From CAMQVM01 sp044433365 (GTDB lineage Bacteria > Bacteroidota > Bacteroidia > Bacteroidales > Rikenellaceae), in the NCBI GenBank assembly GCA_044433365.1, contig JAWXTR010000033.1, positions 1 through 26,254 of the forward strand: a stretch of DNA of 26,254 bases, given 5' to 3'. The translations under genes were made by a program, and so were the position numbers. Shown one piece after another: positions 1 through 10,432 of this stretch. The notes below the pieces were generated by a model. The model searched no databases. It was given only the letters and a program-made list of their open reading frames with translations, and was not told where the DNA came from. The stretch's first letter is position 1; each line of letters begins with the position of its first letter.

Positions 1-117
1 GATGAGATTTTTTGCTATTGAATCGAAAATATAGTGGTTCTATATTGAGATTTAATAGTGAAAAATATCGCTCCAAGAGTGCTATTAAGAATATGGCAAT
101 AATTGTTTTACACTACT
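1..117 (+). repeat. Family A MITE-like element, copy A1 (cut by window edge)
   Basis: This is the right-hand 117 bp of a 163-bp element that recurs at 14834, 17560, 22421 and 24566. It carries the conserved end CAATAATTGTTTTACACTACT. The left end lies outside the window. Its right end is 65 bp upstream of the susC1 start and faces that gene. The flank reads TTTAA instead of the TA seen at the other copies, so this border has drifted. No ORF is present, so any movement would need a transposase supplied in trans. Confidence 0.85.
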
Positions 118-182
118 TTAATTACTGTTATTTTGTATTTTTTTACAAAAAAACTATTATTTAACCCCTAAAAAGTGTAGAT

Positions 183-3100
183 GTGAGGAAAATTTTTACC
201 TTGTTAGTTGTCAGTACATTGATTACGATGTCGACAAACAGTGTAGCACATTCTCGCTCTTCTTATGATGGACCTAGCGGTTCAGAGTTTGTAGAGGGTG
301 GAAAGCTATCAAAAAATTCACATGAAAGCGGTACTTCTAGTAGTACTGCGAACCGTTCGCTAGAACAGCAACGCATCGATTTAAAAGGTGTTGTAAAGGA
401 TACTTCGGGTATTCCAATTGCAGGAGCTACAGTGCTAGTAAAAGGCACAACAATTGGTGCTGTAACAGGAGGCGACGGTAGTTACTCTATGAAAGTGCCA
501 GCAGGCTCAACTGTAGAGGTGACATTCTTTGGTTACAAGACTCAAGAATTTGAGGTTGGTAGCCGCACAACTTTAGATGTAATCCTTGAAGAGGATGCAC
601 TATCAGTAGATGAGGTTGTGGTTGTAGGTTATGGTCAGCAAAAGAAAGTGTCGGTGACAGGTGCTGTTGCAGCAATCGACAACGCTGCTATCAAACAAAG
701 CCCTACTTCAAATCTTGAAGGAGCCTTAGCAGGTAAGCTTCCTGGTCTATCAGTAATGCAGGGTTCAAGTCAGCCAGGTGCTGAGGATTTTCAAATCCGC
801 CTACGTGGTGCGAGTACTTCTAATGGTCAAGATCCTCTTATTTTGGTGGATGGTGTACCACGAGACAACCTAAATATGCTAGATGCAAATGAGGTTGCTT
901 CTATCTCTATCCTAAAAGATGCCTCTGCAACAGCGGTATTCGGTGTGCGTGGTGCTAATGGTGTTATCCTTGTTACAACAAGAACAGGTGATAGTGAAAA
1001 ACCAACACTTAGTGCTACAGCTGAGTTTAGTGTTCAAGAGTTTACAAGCGACTACGACATGATGGATTCGTGGCAATATGCTACGCTTTACAACCAAGCT
1101 CGTGTAAATGATGGTTTTAATTCTTATTACTCAGATCGTCAAATCCAGCTTTACAAAGATGGAACAAGTCCTTACTATCCAAATACCGACTGGTTCGATT
1201 TATTATACAAAGATTTATCGACAATGCAGCGTTATAATGTAAACCTCTCTGGTAAGACAAATAAGGTTAATTACTTTGTAAACGTTGGTATGATTAATCA
1301 AAATGGTATGGTGCAGACAGCCGATCCAGATGAATTAGGCTACGACCCTTCATACAAACTAAATCGTGTAAACTTCCGTACTAATCTTGATGTTAAGGTA
1401 AATAGTTGGATTACAGCAGGTGTAAAACTTGCAGGTTACATCGACAATATCGGTAGCCCATACAAATCTCAAGATAATCAATACAACTTAATTAAGAGTA
1501 TCTACTCTACATCTCCAACATCTCCACTATTTGCAGATGAGAGTTTTGGTATTCCTATGGATGCGCTTGTATCAAATGGTACATCATCTCCTTATGGTGA
1601 TCTTAACCTTTTAGGTTATGCACAAGAGGATAAGAGTGTATTAAATAGTACAGTTAGTATGGATTTCGACTTAGGTAAAGTTGTAACAAAAGGTTTATCA
1701 GCAAAACTGATGGTATCTTACGATACAACAGCCTCATCTACTGTAGAGGGTTCGAAATCAAACTATAATGTGTATAAAATGACTGTTACAGAGTTGGATG
1801 GTCAAGATACATACGCTTTTACCACTGCTAACGATTATCAGCTTTATAGAATTAGCCTAAGCAAAGAGTATTTGTATCAATATGCTATGAATATGCAAGG
1901 TATGATTAACTATAACCGTGAGTTTGGTGAATCTGGTGAGCATGCAGTAGGTGGTATGTTTGTATACCAACGTGATAATAGTGAAGCATCTAGTGGTGAT
2001 AATATCGACCTTCTTCCATACAACTATATCGGTTATGCAGGACGTGCAACTTATGCTTACGACGAGCGTTACCTTGCAGAGTTTAATGTAGGTTACAACG
2101 GTTCAGAGCAGTTTGCAGAGGGTAAACGTTTCGACTGGTTCCCAGCAGCATCTCTAGGTTGGGTTATCTCGAATGAGGCGTTTATGCAAGATGTTAATTG
2201 GATTTCTAACTTTAAAGTAAGAGGTTCTTATGGTAAAGTTGGTAATGACACTATTGGTGATACTCGTTTCTTATATATGGACAATAATACTGTTACAACT
2301 GGTGGTTATACAACTGCTGGTAACGAATATAGAGTTTCAGAGACGCTAATTGGCAACCCAGATGTAACATGGGAGATTGCTTACAAGCAAAACTACGGTA
2401 TTGATATGACTTTCTTAAACAATAGTTTAACTCTTACAGCAGACTACTTTAGAGAGCGTCGTGAAAATATCCTTATCACTCGTAACTCTGTACCTACTAC
2501 TCTTGGTAACTCTCTATCTGTTCTTCCAAAAGGTAATATTGGTATAGTTGAAAATCATGGTTACGAGATAGAGGTTGGTTATAAAAAACAAATTGGACGT
2601 GATTTTAATATGAATATTCGTGGTAGTGCAAGTTATGCTGAAAATACTGTAATCGAGAGTGATGAGATGTATTTAGGTGATGAATATGTATACCCTATTC
2701 GTAGTGAGGGATTCTCTATGGGAACAATCTGGGGTTATGAGATTGATTGGGACTCTCCGGGTAATGGTTACTTTACTTCTCAAGAGGAGATTGACAACCA
2801 TGCTACATATTCTGGTACAGCTCCACGTGTTGGTGACTTTGTATATAAAGATGCAAATGGCGATGGTACAATTTCAGCAGCCGACCAAGTGCCTATTGGT
2901 GAACCTACACTTCCAAAATTTAATTATAGTTTAAATATGTATTTTGGCTATAAAAACTTTGACTTCTCAGCCTTGTTTTCTGGTATTGGCAATAGCCACT
3001 TCAACTACAATAACTCTAGCCACGGTATTACAGAGACAGATAGTGTTTATCAAGAGCATCATTTAGCTTCTTGGACAATGGAGCGTTACCTAAATGGTGA

Positions 3101-3395
3101 GGAGATTACTTACCCTGCTTTAACAAGCACAAGTTCTTCATCACTTGCAACAAACGACTTCTTTGTATGTAATCGTAAATATCTACGTCTTAAAAATGTT
3201 GAGATAGGTTACACACTTCCTTCTAGTATATCTAAGAAAATGGGTATGAGTAAGCTACGTGTATACACTAATGGTACAAACCTACTAACTTGGGATTCAA
3301 TTCCTTTTGAAATGGTCGACCCAGAGCAGAGAGGTTCTACATCTGTATTACCAATTATGCGTGTATTTAACTTTGGTGCAAATATTACTTTCTAA
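183..3395 (+). CDS. SusC-like TonB-dependent outer-membrane transporter (first pair)
   Basis: A 1070-residue SusC/RagA-type receptor that imports glycans across the outer membrane with its SusD partner and TonB energy. Residues 1-23 look like a signal peptide. A 40-residue Ser/Gly-rich linker follows, then a CarboxypepD_reg-like domain (about 66-140), a TonB-box-like DEVVVVGYG (143-151), a plug with PLILVDGVPR and GANGVILVTT, and a beta-barrel ending in FNFGANITF. The start is GTG at 183: the overlapping ATG at 181 runs directly into TGA, and the next in-frame ATG (228) would cut the signal peptide. SusD follows after 12 bp, so the two are co-transcribed. The substrate cannot be read from sequence. 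Confidence 0.96.
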   Translation: MRKIFTLLVVSTLITMSTNSVAHSRSSYDGPSGSEFVEGGKLSKNSHESGTSSSTANRSLEQQRIDLKGVVKDTSGIPIAGATVLVKGTTIGAVTGGDGSYSMKVPAGSTVEVTFFGYKTQEFEVGSRTTLDVILEEDALSVDEVVVVGYGQQKKVSVTGAVAAIDNAAIKQSPTSNLEGALAGKLPGLSVMQGSSQPGAEDFQIRLRGASTSNGQDPLILVDGVPRDNLNMLDANEVASISILKDASATAVFGVRGANGVILVTTRTGDSEKPTLSATAEFSVQEFTSDYDMMDSWQYATLYNQARVNDGFNSYYSDRQIQLYKDGTSPYYPNTDWFDLLYKDLSTMQRYNVNLSGKTNKVNYFVNVGMINQNGMVQTADPDELGYDPSYKLNRVNFRTNLDVKVNSWITAGVKLAGYIDNIGSPYKSQDNQYNLIKSIYSTSPTSPLFADESFGIPMDALVSNGTSSPYGDLNLLGYAQEDKSVLNSTVSMDFDLGKVVTKGLSAKLMVSYDTTASSTVEGSKSNYNVYKMTVTELDGQDTYAFTTANDYQLYRISLSKEYLYQYAMNMQGMINYNREFGESGEHAVGGMFVYQRDNSEASSGDNIDLLPYNYIGYAGRATYAYDERYLAEFNVGYNGSEQFAEGKRFDWFPAASLGWVISNEAFMQDVNWISNFKVRGSYGKVGNDTIGDTRFLYMDNNTVTTGGYTTAGNEYRVSETLIGNPDVTWEIAYKQNYGIDMTFLNNSLTLTADYFRERRENILITRNSVPTTLGNSLSVLPKGNIGIVENHGYEIEVGYKKQIGRDFNMNIRGSASYAENTVIESDEMYLGDEYVYPIRSEGFSMGTIWGYEIDWDSPGNGYFTSQEEIDNHATYSGTAPRVGDFVYKDANGDGTISAADQVPIGEPTLPKFNYSLNMYFGYKNFDFSALFSGIGNSHFNYNNSSHGITETDSVYQEHHLASWTMERYLNGEEITYPALTSTSSSSLATNDFFVCNRKYLRLKNVEIGYTLPSSISKKMGMSKLRVYTNGTNLLTWDSIPFEMVDPEQRGSTSVLPIMRVFNFGANITF

Positions 3396-3407
3396 AAGCG
3401 AAACAAC

Positions 3408-5240
3408 ATGAAAAAAATAATAAATAAATTATCTATTTTCGTACTAGCATTAGCAGGGCTAACTTCATGTCATAGTGCTCTTGATGTTATGCCAGAGGGG
3501 ATGCTTCAGTATGAAGATATTTTTGGAAATGAGGTATCTACAGGTGCCTACCTAAACAACTGCTATTATGAACTGCCAGCAGGTGGTCTAGCCTACAACT
3601 GGTGGATGAATGGTCCTGTAATCTGGTCGGATAATGCTCATGAGTATAGTACAGGTTCGCAGGATGTGTCTCATAATGTATATAATGGCGTACAAGCGAC
3701 AATTTGGTTAAATAAATTTATCTCTAATACGAACTACGTAAAACAAGGATCTGATACATCTTGGAATATCTACTATCGTAATATTCGTAAATGTAATCTT
3801 TTCTTATCGTGGATTGATACTGCTGCTGTTCCATCAGAGCCAGAGAGAAACGAGTGGAGAGCAGAGATTCAAACTCTTAGAGCCTACTACTACATGGAGC
3901 TTTTAGTGCGTTTCGGTGACGTGCCACTACTTACAGAGGCTCTTGATATTAATGACGATGGATCGGGTCTTTACCGTGAAAAATTCAATGTTGTAGCCGA
4001 CTTTATTATCAGTGAATGTCGTACAGCTTTAGAGTGTGAAGATTTCCCTTGGCGTGCGGTTGATTCTGACAATCGTGAGCGTATGACACGTGCTGTTGCT
4101 GCAGGTGTAATGGCTCGTACAGCGGTATTTAAAGCAAGTCCACTATTTTGCGATGGTGTAGATTATTGGGCTGAGGCCGAAGAAGTTACAAAAGAGGCGT
4201 TAGATTTGTGTTTAGCAAATGGTTATGAACTATTTACCACAACAAGTATTAGTGCTTATGGCGACAATGCTTACTATGAGTATATCACTACAGACTACAC
4301 TCCTGGTTTGAATCCGACAGATAAAGAGACAATCCTAGCGTTTAGCAACACTGTTGGTTGTGCTTCTGGTCTAAAAAATGCTGGTCCTGCGCTTTTTGGT
4401 GCTGGTAAAGCTGGTCACTGCCCTTCGCAAGAGCAGGTTGATGCTTTCCCTATGACAGATGGTACCTATGTTCTCGACCTTGAAACTCCATATTTAGATG
4501 AATATCACTTAGAACCTAATTACGATAAAAATTCTAGCTACGATCCTCAAAATCCTTATGCAAATCGTGACCCACGTTTTGATGCTACTATTATCTATAA
4601 CGGTAAAACATTTGTAAACTACACTAGAGAGATTCAAAGCTACTATGGTGGTGCAGATGGTATTCTACCAGGTAATACAAAAAACACCAGTACTGGTTAT
4701 TACTTCGGTAAAACTGTTCGTGCTAACTGTAGTGCAAGTCTTTGGACTAAAACAGCATTCCGTAATATTCGTTTAGCTGACCTATACCTATACTATGCTG
4801 AGGCTGCTGCTGAAAATGGTAATCTTGCTACAGCTGTTGCTGCTGTTAAGCCTATCCGTGATCGTGTTGCTATGCCAAATATCAATCCATCTAATTTGGA
4901 AGAGGCAATTTTGATGATTCGTCAAGAGCGTCGTGTTGAGTTTGCACTTGACGAGCAACGCTACTATGATGTTCGTCGTTGGGCTTCACCTGATGGTGAT
5001 ATTGCTACAGTTGGTAAACTTACAGGTATGTGGATTGAAAAGCTTGATGATGGTACATTCGAATACCACCGTGTACGTCTTGGTCAATCTTATGATAAAG
5101 CTACTGGTGAATTTACAGGTACGCCTTGGACACGTAGCCACTACACAAATAAATATTTGTTAGAGCCATTAGAATTGGCTGAGGTACTTCGTTTGGAGGC
5201 AGCAACAGGTTCAGAGTGGCAAAATCCAGGTTGGGATTAA
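3408..5240 (+). CDS. SusD-like surface glycan-binding lipoprotein (first pair)
   Basis: A 610-residue RagB/SusD-family protein that caps the SusC barrel and binds glycan at the cell surface. The N-terminus is a lipoprotein signal with lipobox LTSC (Cys21). The usual SusD body is present: an early YNWWMNGPVIWSDN region, a TPR-like helical core with RAEIQTLRAYYYMELLVRFGD split over residues 145-170, and the C-terminal RQERRVEFALDEQRYYDVRRW block (split here only in description). It ends in NPGWD, typical of the family. It lies 12 bp after susC1 in the same operon. Confidence 0.96.
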   Translation: MKKIINKLSIFVLALAGLTSCHSALDVMPEGMLQYEDIFGNEVSTGAYLNNCYYELPAGGLAYNWWMNGPVIWSDNAHEYSTGSQDVSHNVYNGVQATIWLNKFISNTNYVKQGSDTSWNIYYRNIRKCNLFLSWIDTAAVPSEPERNEWRAEIQTLRAYYYMELLVRFGDVPLLTEALDINDDGSGLYREKFNVVADFIISECRTALECEDFPWRAVDSDNRERMTRAVAAGVMARTAVFKASPLFCDGVDYWAEAEEVTKEALDLCLANGYELFTTTSISAYGDNAYYEYITTDYTPGLNPTDKETILAFSNTVGCASGLKNAGPALFGAGKAGHCPSQEQVDAFPMTDGTYVLDLETPYLDEYHLEPNYDKNSSYDPQNPYANRDPRFDATIIYNGKTFVNYTREIQSYYGGADGILPGNTKNTSTGYYFGKTVRANCSASLWTKTAFRNIRLADLYLYYAEAAAENGNLATAVAAVKPIRDRVAMPNINPSNLEEAILMIRQERRVEFALDEQRYYDVRRWASPDGDIATVGKLTGMWIEKLDDGTFEYHRVRLGQSYDKATGEFTGTPWTRSHYTNKYLLEPLELAEVLRLEAATGSEWQNPGWD

Positions 5241-5266
5241 TATTAACCCAATATGTGTAAATAACG

Positions 5267-5451
5267 CCAATAAAGGTTAGAAGAACCTTCTTCCGCTTTT
5301 TGCGAGCGGAGCGAAGCCATGAGTGAAAACTCAGCGATTTTTGCCAGCCCTCTGGGCGTGCTTTTTTAAAAAAGCATTAACAAAAGTTATTTTTTATAAC
5401 TCGAATTGCAAAAATAGCTCAAAATAGCTCAAAATTTCAAACCTTTATTCG
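5267..5451. repeat. Inverted-repeat element E between the two SusCD pairs
   Basis: A 185-bp segment bounded by CCAATAAAGGTTAGAA at the left and its near-perfect inverse TTCAAACCTTTATTCG at the right (two mismatches in 16). Inside are further hairpins: AAGGTT/AACCTT, CCGCT/AGCGG, TGCTTTTTTAAAAAAGCA and GTTAT/ATAAC, plus a short tandem repeat of AAAATAGCTC. It has no ORF. It may be a small mobile element, or a processing or attenuation region separating susD1 from susC2. No second copy is in the window. Confidence 0.6.
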
Positions 5452-5474
5452 TATAAATATTAAAAAGGAATATT

Positions 5475-8400
5475 ATGAATATTAAATATAATAGAATAAG
5501 ATCTTTTCTTCTTTGTGCCTCATTGGTAGTGGGAAGTGGTTCTTTATTGGCACAAAATATTGTTAAGGGCGTGGTGTACGACGACGTTCATAGAGCAGTA
5601 GAGGGTGCAATAGTAAAAGTAAATGGTTTGGATGTTGCTGTAGTCACAAATGCTGATGGAACATTCGAAATACCTGATATGAGTTCAAAATCAAACGAAT
5701 TAGTAATTGAGTATGTTGGTTACAAAACCACAAGTCAGATGGCTGATGGTAAGCTTGTAAAGGTATACTTAACCCCAGATGTAGCCAAAGCAAACACTGT
5801 TGTATCGATGATACGTGAGGAGCGTGAATCGCAAACAATCGGAGCATCTCAATATACAGTTTCGGGCGATGAACTTCGTAGAACAAGCCTTAACAATGTT
5901 GCAGCTGCATTGGCTGGACGTGTTCCTGGTCTTTATGTTCGCACTAATACAAGTGAGCCAGGTGCTGAAACCTACTCGCTTTATATGCGTGGTTCGACCA
6001 CCTATAATGGCAATAGTCCGCTAATTTTGGTTGATGGTCAATATGGCGATATTTACAATGTAAATATCAATGATGTTGAGAGTGTAACTGTAATGAAGGA
6101 TGCTGCTGGAGCGGCAAAATATGGTATGGAGGCAGCAGCTGGTATTATCTCTATCAAAACAAAACGAGGTAGTATCAACACAAAACCTACAATCTCAGTT
6201 AATGCTTCGTATGGAGTACAACAGGCGGCAAAAACCCCGACAATGTTAAACTCTGGACAGTATGCAACTCTTGTAAATGAGGCTTGGGCAAATGATGGTT
6301 ATGGTTCAAACTACATATACTCTGATAGCCAAATTGCATCTTATTTTTCGGGTACCGATAGAGATTTGTATCCAAACAATGATTGGTATGATATGTATAT
6401 GAGTGATTATGTACATACAACCGATATTCATGCTAGTGCTATTGGTGGTGGTGAGTATGTACAGTACTACACCTCTATTGGCTACCTTAATCAAGATAGT
6501 CCATTTAATGCTGATAGTCCAATTAAAGAGTATGGATTAGATAGATTTGATGTAAAATCTAATTTAGATGTAAAAATCAACAATTTTATCTCAGGTTTCG
6601 TAAATGTATCGGCTCGTCTTGAAAACAATATCATCACTAACGACGACGATGGTACAGATGGCATTATGGATTCTGTGTTCGACCTACCACCAACAGAGTA
6701 TGGTCCGCTTACTCCTGATGGAGATGTAATCGTTACAACCACCAAAACAAACTCTACTTATGGTCGACTAAATAGAAGTGGTTATGCAAAAGAGAACAAC
6801 TTAAATCTTTCGTCTAATATCGGTCTTAAATTCGACTTAGATTTTATCACAAAAGGTTTATCGGCAACAGGTCAATACAAATACTACACCAACAACCAAT
6901 CGTATACACGTGGTACTACCGACTATATCCGATTTACTCGTGATTTAACTCAACCAGATGAGCTAGTATTCTACCAATATGGAACAACCGAAGACGAACC
7001 TCTATCTTTTGAGAAAGAGTCTATCTCGAATATGCGTTCCGATATGGATTTACAGATTGACTATAACAGAACTTTTGGCGACCACACAATTAGCGCACAA
7101 GCATTTGCATACAAACAGTATCTAAATGCCGACTACCTACAAGGAACTCAACCACAAAGAAGAGTTGCGACTGGTGGTCAACTATCGTATGGTTACAAAA
7201 ACTTCTTATATGCAGATATTGCTGCAAGTTATGTAGGTTCGGATCAGTTTCCAGAGGGCAATCGCTATGGTTTCTTCCCTTCAGTTGCAGTAGCTACAGT
7301 ATTATCTAATTTAGATTTCCTAAAGGGTAATGATGTTATCACCTATCTAAAAACACGTGCATCTTATGGTATAATTGGTAATGATAACTTTGGCGACGAC
7401 CGTTTTATCTATACCGACTATCTTGAATACTCAAGTACTAAGCCTCTAACCTATACAGGTGGTAGTATTAGTATCGTAAGGTTGGGTAATCCACTACTTA
7501 CTTGGGAGAAATCTCACAAACTAAACGTAGGTTTTGATATGACACTTTTCGATGCAATCAATTTTGGCATGGATTACTACAATGATAGACGTACAGATAT
7601 CCTAGTAGACGACAACTACACTCCTCTAATGAGTGGTAGTAGCTCAGATATTCTTCCACAAACAAATGCGGGTGAGATTAAAAACAATGGTGTTGAGTTC
7701 CAATTAGGTTACACCAAAAATCTATCTCCAGATCTTACACTATCTGTAAATTCCAACTTCTCTTACTATAAAAATATGGTAATAAATGCGGAAGAGATGC
7801 CTTACACCTCTGATTATGCCTACACTTATAGAGATACAGGCTTTAGTCTAAACCAACTTTGGGGTTATGAGATTGATTACTCAAATGGTAATGGATACTT
7901 CAACACACAAAGTGAACTGGATGCAAGTCCTCTTTCTTACTCTGGTACTGCACCTCGTTTAGGCGACTTTATATATGTTGACCAAAATGGTGATGGTATT
8001 ATAGACGCAAAAGATGTTGTTCCTATGGGTAACACCTCAACTCCACAAATTAGCTGGGGTGTCGAGGCTTTCCTACAATACAAAAGTTTCGATTTATCAC
8101 TTCAATTCCAAGGTTTAGGTAAAGTTGGTTCGTTTATGTCGGGTATTGGCTACTATGAAAGCTACAACTACGGTACATATTTTACTCAACACCTTACAGC
8201 TTGGACTCAAGAGCGTTATAATAATGGTGAAGAGATTACAGCACCAGCTCTAACTATGAACGGTAGCTCAAGTCAAAAAGCAAACAACTACTATTATCAA
8301 GATAGATCGTTTGTACGCCTTAAAAATGTAGAGATTGGTTACAACCTACCAAAATCTGTATTAAACAAAATCTCAATGGATAAATTACGTATCTACGGAA

Positions 8401-8522
8401 GCATTACCAATGCACTTACATTTGATAAAATGAGTGTTGATGATAGAGATGTAGAGGGTGGAGCAGTAAATCTATTTCCAACTCCTCGCTACTTTAATGT
8501 AGGTTTGAATTTAACATTTTAA
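5475..8522 (+). CDS. SusC-like TonB-dependent outer-membrane transporter (second pair)
   Basis: A 1015-residue SusC/RagA-type receptor. Residues 1-26 form a signal peptide ending SLLAQ. A CarboxypepD_reg-like domain follows (about 28-105, with EYVGYK), then a plug with PLILVDGQYG and AAAGIISIKTKRG, and a barrel ending FNVGLNLTF. The stretch between regulatory domain and plug reads KANTVVSMIREERESQTIG and lacks the VVVVGYG-like TonB box of susC1, so its TonB contact may differ. AAAAAGGA lies 7-15 bp before the ATG. It overlaps no neighbour, and susD2 follows after 13 bp. Confidence 0.96.
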   Translation: MNIKYNRIRSFLLCASLVVGSGSLLAQNIVKGVVYDDVHRAVEGAIVKVNGLDVAVVTNADGTFEIPDMSSKSNELVIEYVGYKTTSQMADGKLVKVYLTPDVAKANTVVSMIREERESQTIGASQYTVSGDELRRTSLNNVAAALAGRVPGLYVRTNTSEPGAETYSLYMRGSTTYNGNSPLILVDGQYGDIYNVNINDVESVTVMKDAAGAAKYGMEAAAGIISIKTKRGSINTKPTISVNASYGVQQAAKTPTMLNSGQYATLVNEAWANDGYGSNYIYSDSQIASYFSGTDRDLYPNNDWYDMYMSDYVHTTDIHASAIGGGEYVQYYTSIGYLNQDSPFNADSPIKEYGLDRFDVKSNLDVKINNFISGFVNVSARLENNIITNDDDGTDGIMDSVFDLPPTEYGPLTPDGDVIVTTTKTNSTYGRLNRSGYAKENNLNLSSNIGLKFDLDFITKGLSATGQYKYYTNNQSYTRGTTDYIRFTRDLTQPDELVFYQYGTTEDEPLSFEKESISNMRSDMDLQIDYNRTFGDHTISAQAFAYKQYLNADYLQGTQPQRRVATGGQLSYGYKNFLYADIAASYVGSDQFPEGNRYGFFPSVAVATVLSNLDFLKGNDVITYLKTRASYGIIGNDNFGDDRFIYTDYLEYSSTKPLTYTGGSISIVRLGNPLLTWEKSHKLNVGFDMTLFDAINFGMDYYNDRRTDILVDDNYTPLMSGSSSDILPQTNAGEIKNNGVEFQLGYTKNLSPDLTLSVNSNFSYYKNMVINAEEMPYTSDYAYTYRDTGFSLNQLWGYEIDYSNGNGYFNTQSELDASPLSYSGTAPRLGDFIYVDQNGDGIIDAKDVVPMGNTSTPQISWGVEAFLQYKSFDLSLQFQGLGKVGSFMSGIGYYESYNYGTYFTQHLTAWTQERYNNGEEITAPALTMNGSSSQKANNYYYQDRSFVRLKNVEIGYNLPKSVLNKISMDKLRIYGSITNALTFDKMSVDDRDVEGGAVNLFPTPRYFNVGLNLTF

Positions 8523-8535
8523 TTAGATGATAATT

Positions 8536-10308
8536 ATGAAAAAGAAATTAATATATTTAGGTCTTTGGGCAGCCATGCTTCTTTCTGCTACATCTTGTGA
8601 AAGTGTGTATGATTATGGTGATAGTGATCGTATCGATTACGACCAAATATTTGATGATTATACATTAACAAAATACTATTTAAGCAACTGTTATACCAAC
8701 GTGCAAACATTCTCTTGTTGGAGTATGGGCAATACTTTCGCTGGCGTATATACCGACGAGGCTCAAGATGCACAAGATGTAATGGCAAGTAACGCCTCTA
8801 AATACTACAACGGTGAGATGATTAGCAGTAACATTCTAACCGATAGTGATTTGTATGAAGATTTGTATGAGGGTATCAAGCATTGTAATATTTTCCTTGA
8901 AAATTTAGATAATGTTGAGGTATTTACCTACGAACAGTTTAGAGATCGTTGGAGAGCAGAGGTGTATCTTCTACGTGGTTACTACCATTGGCAGCTAATC
9001 AAACATTATGGTCCAATGCCTATCATTAAAGAGGTGTTGCCAGTAGACTACGACTACTCTACTGTTGTACGTCCTACTTTCCAAGAGTGCATAGACGAAA
9101 TTATTGCTGATTGTGAAAAAGCTCTATCCTACAATACTCTACTTTGGAGAATTGATGATAGTACTCAATCGGGAACTTTCACTGCTGGTATAGCTTATGC
9201 AATTATGTCGCAAGCAACTCTATTTGCAGCTAGTCCGCAATGGAATCCAGACAATGACCTTGAGCTTTGGCAAACAGCTGTAAAATACTCGAAATTGGCT
9301 CTTGATGAGCTTCCTGCATACTATTCACTTTATGAAACAGCTCAATCTTTATCAGGTTCGTATGGTGCATACCAAGATCTGTTTTTAAGTGCAATTAATG
9401 TTGGTTTCTCGCCAGGTAATACAGAGTATATTCAATTTAACAAAAACTCATTTGCTATTTGGGACACTTACGGTCTACCATGTAGAAAAGATGAGGGTGT
9501 AACTAAAGCAGGTGTATCTCCATCGCAAGAGTTGGTAGATGCTTACGAAACTCTGGATGGCGAGCCAATCCTAGATTTAGAGCAACCATATTTAGATGCC
9601 GACCACTTAGTGCCTAATTACAACCCTAAAGCTCTAAAAGAGAATGGTGGTATGTATGATCCAGAAAATCCTTATGAGAATCGTGATCAACGTATGCGTT
9701 CTACAGTGTATGTAAATGGTGATTACCATGATCAAGATAGCAATACTACACTTGTAGAGACTTTCGTAGGTGGTAACTGTGGTATCTCTACAACAAGTAA
9801 TCTTTACACACGTACAGGCTACTATCTTCGCAAATTTATCAACTGGAACGACACTAAAACTTCTGAATCAGGAGCTTATTGGGCACATCTACGTATGGCT
9901 GAGATGTATCTTAACTATGCAGAGGCACTTCTTGAGAGTGAGGGCGCAACTGCTGAGGCTTATGAAGCAGTAAACAAAATCCGTCGTCGTGCAGGTCAAC
10001 CAGATTTACCAGCAGGTCTATCGACAGATGAGTTCCGCCTACGTCTACGTGCTGAACGTCGTGTTGAGTTTGCATTTGAAGAGCATCGCTACTATGACCT
10101 TCGCCGTTGGTTAATCAACCAAGACTATGAGGGTGTAGTTACAGGTATGCAAATCGAAAAACAGACTGACGACTCGTTTACTTACACTCGTATTCCTGTC
10201 TCAAAACGCAATGTAACAGACGAAAAATATAGATTGTTCCCTGTACCTCTAGCTGAACAACTAAGATTTGAAAATGTTGGTGTAAATATTCAAAATCCTG
10301 GTTGGTAG
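8536..10308 (+). CDS. SusD-like surface glycan-binding lipoprotein (second pair)
   Basis: A 590-residue RagB/SusD-family lipoprotein paired with susC2. I choose ATG 8536 (MKKKLIYLGLW) over the in-frame ATG at 8527, because it gives a clean lipoprotein signal with SATSC (Cys21). SusD hallmarks are WRAEVYLLRGYYHWQLI near residue 145, the paired NPYENRD motif, and RLRAERRVEFAFEEHRYY near the C-terminus, ending in QNPGW. A strong intrinsic terminator follows 57 bp downstream and should close the SusCD operon. Confidence 0.95.
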   Translation: MKKKLIYLGLWAAMLLSATSCESVYDYGDSDRIDYDQIFDDYTLTKYYLSNCYTNVQTFSCWSMGNTFAGVYTDEAQDAQDVMASNASKYYNGEMISSNILTDSDLYEDLYEGIKHCNIFLENLDNVEVFTYEQFRDRWRAEVYLLRGYYHWQLIKHYGPMPIIKEVLPVDYDYSTVVRPTFQECIDEIIADCEKALSYNTLLWRIDDSTQSGTFTAGIAYAIMSQATLFAASPQWNPDNDLELWQTAVKYSKLALDELPAYYSLYETAQSLSGSYGAYQDLFLSAINVGFSPGNTEYIQFNKNSFAIWDTYGLPCRKDEGVTKAGVSPSQELVDAYETLDGEPILDLEQPYLDADHLVPNYNPKALKENGGMYDPENPYENRDQRMRSTVYVNGDYHDQDSNTTLVETFVGGNCGISTTSNLYTRTGYYLRKFINWNDTKTSESGAYWAHLRMAEMYLNYAEALLESEGATAEAYEAVNKIRRRAGQPDLPAGLSTDEFRLRLRAERRVEFAFEEHRYYDLRRWLINQDYEGVVTGMQIEKQTDDSFTYTRIPVSKRNVTDEKYRLFPVPLAEQLRFENVGVNIQNPGW

Positions 10309-10365
10309 AGAATGTTTCAACTAATTTTTAAAAATTTGATTTTTTTAAAATATTAAATTACCTTT

Positions 10366-10406
10366 AAGGTCTATTTCAAAAATATATTTTTGAAATAGAC
10401 CTTTTT
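10366..10406 (+). terminator. Strong rho-independent terminator after susD2
   Basis: A perfect 38-bp palindrome, with a 19-bp arm AAGGTCTATTTCAAAAATA, runs from 10366 to 10403 and continues into TTT. It lies between susD2 and the hydrolase gene. The perfect stem could also terminate transcripts from the other strand. Confidence 0.88.
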
Positions 10407-10432
10407 GTATACCGTGTAAAAAATTAATAATT

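Noticed and set aside
129..135. TATTTTG before susC1 as a promoter box
   Set aside because: One base short of TAnnTTTG and badly spaced from the nearest TTG in element A1, so it is too weak to call.
10385..10392. TATTTTTG as promoter for the hydrolase gene
   Set aside because: It lies inside the terminator palindrome and has no TTTG at proper spacing.
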